In this document: positions 59,113-64,000 of the stretch, in pieces
Position numbering within the stretch: the first letter of the stretch is position 1
Layout: each line of letters begins with the position of its first letter
Assembly (NCBI GenBank): GCA_016648135.1
Contig: JADDOH010000285.1
Coordinates: forward strand, 53,633-117,632
DNA from: Agrypnia vestita
Taxonomy: Eukaryota > Arthropoda > Insecta > Trichoptera > Phryganeidae
Length of the DNA stretch: 64,000 nucleotides
Reading direction: 5' to 3'
Notes under the pieces: generated by a model
The model's input: the letters and a program-made list of their open reading frames with translations, nothing else
Told to the model about the DNA's origin: nothing
Database searches by the model: none
Translations under genes and position numbers: made by a program

Positions 59113-59215
59113 AACACATCAGCCCTAATGATGGACCCTGCAATGGGATCCGAAACTTTGGCCAGAGAGGTCAGATATAAACGGCAGAATATCCCAGAAA
59201 ACCACATACAGAAGA
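59113..59215 (+). mobile_element. Penelope 3'-end fragment with near-hammerhead core
   Basis: CATCAGCC then CTAATGA (for CTGATGA), GGACCCTGCAATGGGATCC and GAAAC, then TTTGGCCAGAGAGGTC and CGGCAGAATATCCCAGAAAA as in the 1.5-kb element. The single G-to-A change at the catalytic core should abolish cleavage. Confidence 0.75.
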
Positions 59216-59589
59216 CGTGTTCGAATGTTTCGCAGTTCGGAGCACACCTGCGGTCGAGCGCTCGCGATGCGGTCGTGGAAATATTATTCCGAGTTTTTAA
59301 CTCGCTACATTTGTTGTCTTATTATAATACATAAATATTATTTCTTCATACTTCTAACACTTTTTAAAACCAATTTTTTAATAGCTTTGATTCAATCTAT
59401 TGGAAATATGTGATTATATTGTATATATTCACTACATTTGATTTATAAATTCAAATGTGTATGAATACTGTCATTGTTTTATAATTGAAAAAAAACTAAC
59501 CCAAAAAAAACAAGTTTTTATTATCCTCCCTTTCTCGTTGAATCAGGTTTCGTGTCTATACACGCGTCGGGCTAATTACTCTTTTGTAT

Positions 59590-59835
59590 CGATTCCATTT
59601 TGAAAAAAAACATTAAAATTTCGAAAAATCCAAAATTATATTATATTTATTATTTTTCTTACACGGAAATTTGTTTTGAAAATTTGAAAATCGTCGCCAC
59701 GAGTCTGCTTGCAAAGTTTCAGCTCGATTGGATCACGGAAAAAGAGTTAAAAATCGATCCAAAGTTTTTTCGTCAGACAAGCAAGCAAGCAAGCAAGCAG
59801 ACGCTACTAGTTAAAAGAAAGGGAGTAAAATTACA
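59590..59835 (+). mobile_element. Non-LTR-type 3' end with (CAAG)n tail
   Basis: GTCTGCTTGCAAAGTTTCAGCTCGATTGGA followed by a CAAGCAAGCAAGCAAGCAAG tract (59778-59799). A conserved AAAGTTTCAGCTCGAT phrase plus tetranucleotide tail is typical of insect non-LTR and SINE 3' ends. Family not identified. Confidence 0.5.
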
Positions 59836-59839
59836 GTAG

Positions 59840-60920
59840 GAGTGTGTCCAACCACTAGACTAAACATTTGCGTAAATTGAATCTTCATTGACTTCTTTTA
59901 TACATATTTAAGCCTCCACCGATTAATTTAAAATCGACAATAACTGAATCTAGACATGGCCAGTTCTTCACGATCGCAGATTGACATACTTGGGCGGCGT
60001 TTTAAAGGAGCGGCAAATTTAATATAAGTAGGTATATTAGCATAGTAAGGGTATGACGTGATAAAATATTTAAAAAATGAATTGAAGAAATGTTGAACTT
60101 ATGAAGTAAACGAATATTATTTTAAGTGGTGATTGGAATTTAAGATATCAAAAGTTTAATATTTCCATCACTTAGATTCGAGATGTGAATCTACAGAACG
60201 CTGCTCAAAATAAGCTGGATGGACTGACTTATGACAAATGAAGATGGTATGGTTCGGATGTCAGAAAAATAATTAATTAAAGTAAAAAATCTGAAAACTT
60301 CCATATCTTGGACAGGTGATGAGATACTCAGAGATGGGCGAGGTCTTGCATCTTATAATGCGGGGAAAGAGTGTCGCAAGTCGGGGCCCTGGAAGAAGGA
60401 ATCAGGGCTAAGAAACCTAAGACCTTGATTTGGCCTGTCTATCTGTCTAACTACTAGAGAGTCTACTAGAGAGTTTGGCCAGTCTACTGTGGAGCTATTC
60501 CGTGGAATGGGAAATATGGAAATAATAATAAATTTATAAATTAATAATGAGGGGTCAATAAATAAGAAAGCTGTCGTGCTAGTAAAAATATACAAAAAAA
60601 TATGCAAACAAATGGAGATATTTAAATACTTTTTCATTAATTTGTTTGAAAAAGTATTGAAAATATTCAAGAATCAGAATAAAATTGCTAATATTTGAAG
60701 TCAATTGTTGCGCTTGTAACCGTGACTCTTTTTCGCGGAGCTCTCCCAGCTCGCTTAAGGGCGGCACAATGTCTGGGGATGGCTCTGCATACTACCCCTC
60801 TTCCACTTCAAGAGCTTCAAATGAATTGCGCGCAAGGGGGGATAAGGCGCTTGTATGTATTCTTTGTTTAGCCATTAAATCTTTTCACTGAAGTACTTCG
60901 ACAGAGAACAAAACAGGGAA
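59840..60920. other. Intronic DNA, nothing recognised
   Basis: A+T-rich with scattered open frames lacking domains or splice context. Confidence 0.45.
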
Positions 60921-60929
60921 AAACAAAAC

Positions 60930-61610
60930 GCTACACGAATTTGTAAAGAATTCCCACCAGAAGTTACCCGAGTAATAATGCGTGCCGAGGTCAATATAAT
61001 AACTTCCACAAGGTTTTCCAGTTCTTGTTTGTATGCAAGAAACCATAAATATGCGATGTGCCTACTAGTTTGCGGTCAGTGCCACAAACAAATTTTGTGG
61101 AGAGCAAATGTAGACACCCATTCGTCTCACTTGCGATTCTGTTGATATCGACACAATTTGCGGTTGCAAAATTTATCCAAATGTTAATAATAACAAATAT
61201 TAATTATTAGTTACAACTCTCTAGTAACTTTATTAAGTATTATTTGTTTGCACATCGCGGCGCCTTATCTTGACTGATTTTTCTTCATTAAGTTTAAAAC
61301 ATTACGGAACTGCCGTAATAAAAGGAGTCGCGTGTACGTCATAAAAACATACTGATCCGATATGCTTCGGAGTATTAATTACCCCCGTAAACAGACAGGA
61401 ACGAGCCAGGGAAATAAATTTAACGATGATCCGGAGTCGCTTGATTCTGAGGGAAGACGTGGGAATCTGTAATAATTAATGACATCCACACGATGGATTA
61501 TGGCGTTGGACGATGCGATACTTCACCCAATAATGACTGCCAAGAGCGCCAAAACGTGACACAGGAACGCAGAAAAACGTACCTCCTAACGTTCAAAGCT
61601 TTTTTACTTC
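60930..61610. promoter_or_regulatory. Unique island in vestigial intron 2 with Su(H) and homeodomain words
   Basis: The longest unique island in the intron. It holds CGTGGGAA (61458-61465), an exact match to the Su(H) consensus YGTGRGAA, directly followed by CTGTAATAATTAATGACATC with homeodomain-type TAAT cores. The Drosophila vg boundary enhancer, also in intron 2, depends on a Su(H) site. The octamer alone is expected several times by chance in 64 kb, so the call rests on position and context. Confidence 0.35.
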
Positions 61611-61869
61611 AATACTTGGAGCGTGACGGCACGGCACGGCAGCAGAATGCCCCATAGATAAGTAACTGATTTTGCTTGGCTGGATTAACTGCTATTGATA
61701 TCTAGCTATGATATAATAAAACTCAACGAAGTTTGATCAGTCAATTAAGGAGTACTATTGTTTTATGTTTTGAATAAAATTACTACGACTATAAATGAAC
61801 ATTGGTATTGTAATGCTGAAATTTTAAAATTTTTGATAAGAAATGAAATGGAAATAATAAACGTCTAAT

Positions 61870-61940
61870 TAAAGGATTAAATGGTAAAGCAGTCTCCTGG
61901 TAACAGGACACCCCGGTTTTGGGTCCAGGTATTACCCAAA
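61870..61940 (+). mobile_element. Possible tRNA-like SINE fragment
   Basis: TAAAGCAGTCTCCTGGTAACAGG then GGTTTTGGGTCCAGG gives A-box and B-box-like words; an A/T-rich tail follows. Weak. Confidence 0.3.
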
Positions 61941-62103
61941 TAAATATTTTTTTTAAAATAGATTTTTTCCGGACGTCTTTCTAAGTGACTCATCTATTTT
62001 GCTTATTGCTGGACATTCATTTTGCAAGATTGGAATTTGAGGTATTCCTTGATTTGATCGTGATCTTTAAAGATGAGTTTGATACTTTGAAACTAAATAA
62101 CTA

Positions 62104-62317
62104 GTAGGCAGGGAAGATTGAACGCCACACTCTCCTACCCTGACATACCACTTTTACTTCGGTCACATTCATACATCTTCTGATACAAGTTCTACGGTTG
62201 GTGAGGCTATTAACAGGACCATCCTCAAATACTTATTGTATCTGATCGTGCCAGGTTTTTCGCGGACGCCCTCTATTCTTGTTGCCTTCAACACTCGCCT
62301 CATATATTTTCTTTGCG
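62104..62317 (-). mobile_element. RTE-like LINE 3' fragment
   Basis: Complement of the C-terminal coding part seen at 39171-39420 (shared words ATTGAACGCCACACTC, ACATTCATACATCTTCT, GATCGTGCCAGGT, CGCGGACGCCCTCTATTC). It is cut at 62317 by the three-copy repeat and lacks the tail at its 3' side. Confidence 0.8.
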
Positions 62318-62800
62318 CCAATAAATGACGTAATTATAAAACAGAATGCCGTTGGCACGGGCATAATTTATTGGCACATTTCATACCTTTATTTTTAAAT
62401 AATTAAAAGGTGTGTTTAACAAAAAAAACTTTTAATTAGTGAGTAAAGCCTCAAAATACGAGAATAAATAGAATTAACTGTTTAAAATCATCTCTTTACA
62501 CGAATAAAAAGCGTTTTAAAATCGTAAAAATTTCTAACTTTATTCATACTAAACATTTTAGTATATTTTATTATACTATTTTAGTATAGTTTTATCATAG
62601 TAATGTAAGCTTTATAAACATTCTGCGTCCATATAAATATTCCTAAGGAAGATTTCTGAGACATTAAAAATGAATTTTATGGCAGGGGCCTTTCAATTAA
62701 CGCTTATATTTTCTCAAAATATTGTATGTATGTAAATAATGTTTATAACCTTTATATTAGAACAAAGGTTGTATCTAAGATATCGTCCTAAAATATAAAT
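62318..62800 (+). repeat. Three-copy dispersed repeat, copy C
   Basis: Begins GCGCCAATAAATGACGTAAT, shared in inverted form with the right end of the 41.2-kb copy, and continues with TTTAAAATCATCTCTTTA and GAATAAAAAGCGTTTTAAAA as at 13.75 kb. It abuts the LINE fragment exactly, suggesting insertion into it. Confidence 0.7.
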
Positions 62801-62804
62801 GAAT

Positions 62805-63100
62805 AATAAAAACAAATATTTTCAGAAAAAAAGTATTTGCAGTGAATGTCTAGCCTTAAATTATTATTAAAATTTTTGAACATAAATAGTCACAAACAAA
62901 TAACTTTAGAATATTAAATATTTAAATTTTATTTCCATAAATAATACGGCCATCCTTATATTGCCAATATTTTTGACGAAATAACTAATTTATTAATACA
63001 ATTTATTTATCCTGATGATGCGGATATCAACTCAATGAAAGCAGGATTAATGTTGTCTTATTAAAATAACAGTGGTGTCGTGAAAGGAAATAGAGATTTG
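62805..63100. other. A+T-rich intronic DNA
   Basis: Nothing recognised. Confidence 0.5.
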
Positions 63101-63109
63101 TTATACTTC

Positions 63110-63660
63110 AAAAATATGGAAAAAATATTTTCTGTCGGTCATTTACATTGGCGATACGCTCTGAGATAACAACTACTCTAAGTAATTCTGGTTTATCTTT
63201 TATACGGGAAAGAAAGCCGAACAATCGATAGAAGTTTCCGGGAAACTCAATCGCTCGGTTCCTCCAACTGAGTGAGTAGGGCAGGCCCGAACAACTATAT
63301 AATAAATAGAGAAAATCATAGATTTTCGCTAATTCATTCGGTGACGTCCTTCCGTTGGCCTGGGAAGGATCTTTTGTCGGGAAGTTTGGGATTTTCAGTG
63401 AAAATCCTGAATGTTCTTCAAATGTGTGTACGAAATACAACAATATCGCGACAAGGTACAATTAGCGGATCTAAATAGCTCTCCAAGTGCGTGCTTTCGT
63501 GATGGCTTTCGTAATGGCGCGCCCCGCACGGAACGTCCCTTTTAATCCCACTTCCCCTCTCAATTCCCGTCTCTTTCACACGCTCAGACAGACGTCCGTC
63601 GAGATATAATACACATTCGTTACTAATTAATTGGAAAAGGCGGCCTCTAAATTTTCTAAA
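63110..63660. promoter_or_regulatory. Unique island in vestigial intron 2
   Basis: Balanced, non-repetitive sequence (GGCGCGCCCCGCACGGAACG; CAATCGCTCGGTTCCTCC). It contains the 18-mer shared with 9171-9188. Minus- and plus-strand frames lack domains. Candidate enhancer. Confidence 0.35.
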
Positions 63661-63713
63661 TTATGAAAAAATGTTTTTTCATTTTTCATTTAATGCTTTG
63701 AGATATTCACCAA

Positions 63714-63826
63714 GGGCCGGTTGTTTCAAGTTGTATTAAAATAAAAGTTCATTTAAAGCATAGATTTTTGCGTTCTCCACCAATTAAAGAATCTTTTATT
63801 TTAATCCAACCTGAAACAACCGGGCC
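63714..63826. mobile_element. 113-bp Harbinger-type MITE
   Basis: GGGCCGGTTGTTTCAAG...TAAAATAAAAG and CTTTTATTTTA...CCTGAAACAACCGGGCC are inverted and share the termini of the 6933-8695 element. Flanks are CAA and TTA, so the 3-bp duplication is not intact. Confidence 0.75.
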
Positions 63827-64000
63827 TTAGAGCTCGTCTATTAAATGATTCCTGTATTAGATATATTTACAAACGATAGAATATTTTTGGGACATAAGGT
63901 ACTTCCGTTTTAGCTGGGACTTCTTAGCATGAAAATATTCGGGCAGTACTTAATCTGTTTTTCAAACTAATGTGTATTTACATAAATAAATAAGAAGGCC

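Larger units (their letters stand above)
50668..64000 (+). other. vg: vestigial intron 2 (partial, more than 13.3 kb)
   Basis: No further vestigial exon was found after the GTGAGT donor. In Drosophila the second intron holds the Notch-responsive boundary enhancer, so the unique islands here (about 51660-52010, 52500-52870, 54950-55400, 60930-61610, 63110-63660) are natural enhancer candidates. The rest is transposon remnants and A+T-rich DNA. Confidence 0.55.

Noticed and set aside
1..64000. CRISPR arrays, operons, rRNA or toxin-antitoxin-like systems.
   Set aside because: No regular spacer-repeat arrays or compact gene strings; the window is eukaryotic intron and intergenic DNA.

Overview
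The window is A+T-rich animal genomic DNA, most likely from a moth or butterfly. This is inferred from the very frequent TAGGTAGGTACCTACCTAC-type motifs, the spliced and intron-dominated gene structure, and the dense mixture of old transposon families typical of insects. It has no operons or prokaryotic signals. Almost all of it is non-coding.

The one clear host gene is vestigial (vg), the wing-selector cofactor of Scalloped, on the + strand. Its first coding exon (42534-42647) encodes the diagnostic N-terminus (CPEVMYGAYYPYLYGR). It lies in a larger exon that begins at a good splice acceptor at 42152. A second coding exon is at 50515-50667. Both exons end in phase 0 at GTGAGT donors. Intron 1 is 7.9 kb, and intron 2 starts at 50668 and runs past the window edge. 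The Scalloped-binding (TONDU) exons were not found and should lie downstream. Upstream there are a CpG-rich promoter-like island (31.5-32.1 kb), a TATA/donor-bearing candidate leader or LTR (17.7-18.1 kb) and several G+C-rich unique islands that look like enhancers. The most specific of these is at 20.65 kb, where two CAGCTG E-boxes flank a perfect MEF2 consensus.

The second trace of a host gene is a lone SLC26 (sulfate/anion transporter) exon at 12565-12760. It has an in-frame stop just before its donor, and no neighbouring exons of this gene were recognised with confidence. It is probably a fragment or a broken copy.

The rest is a transposon graveyard. Main items: (i) a 5'-truncated Penelope-like element (1465-3616, - strand) with an uninterrupted RT/GIY-YIG ORF, a 12-bp target-site duplication and a hammerhead-ribozyme core in its 3' region; degenerate ribozyme copies lie at 48.3, 49.6 and 59.1 kb. 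(ii) A PIF/Harbinger element (6933-8695, TAA duplication) with nested SINE and LINE pieces, and a small relative at 63.7 kb. (iii) hAT-like elements at 53094-54146 (GAAGACAT duplication) and 36401-36626 (its empty site is preserved elsewhere in the window). (iv) A Helitron-like end at 21.5 kb packed with heat-shock elements. (v) Fragments of RTE-like, R1/Jockey-like and CR1/L2-like LINEs, a Tc1 transposase remnant, tRNA-derived SINEs, MITEs, foldbacks and microsatellites.

No rRNA, bona fide tRNA, CRISPR or bacterial-type system was seen. All family calls rest on motif recognition by eye; no alignment or database search was run.
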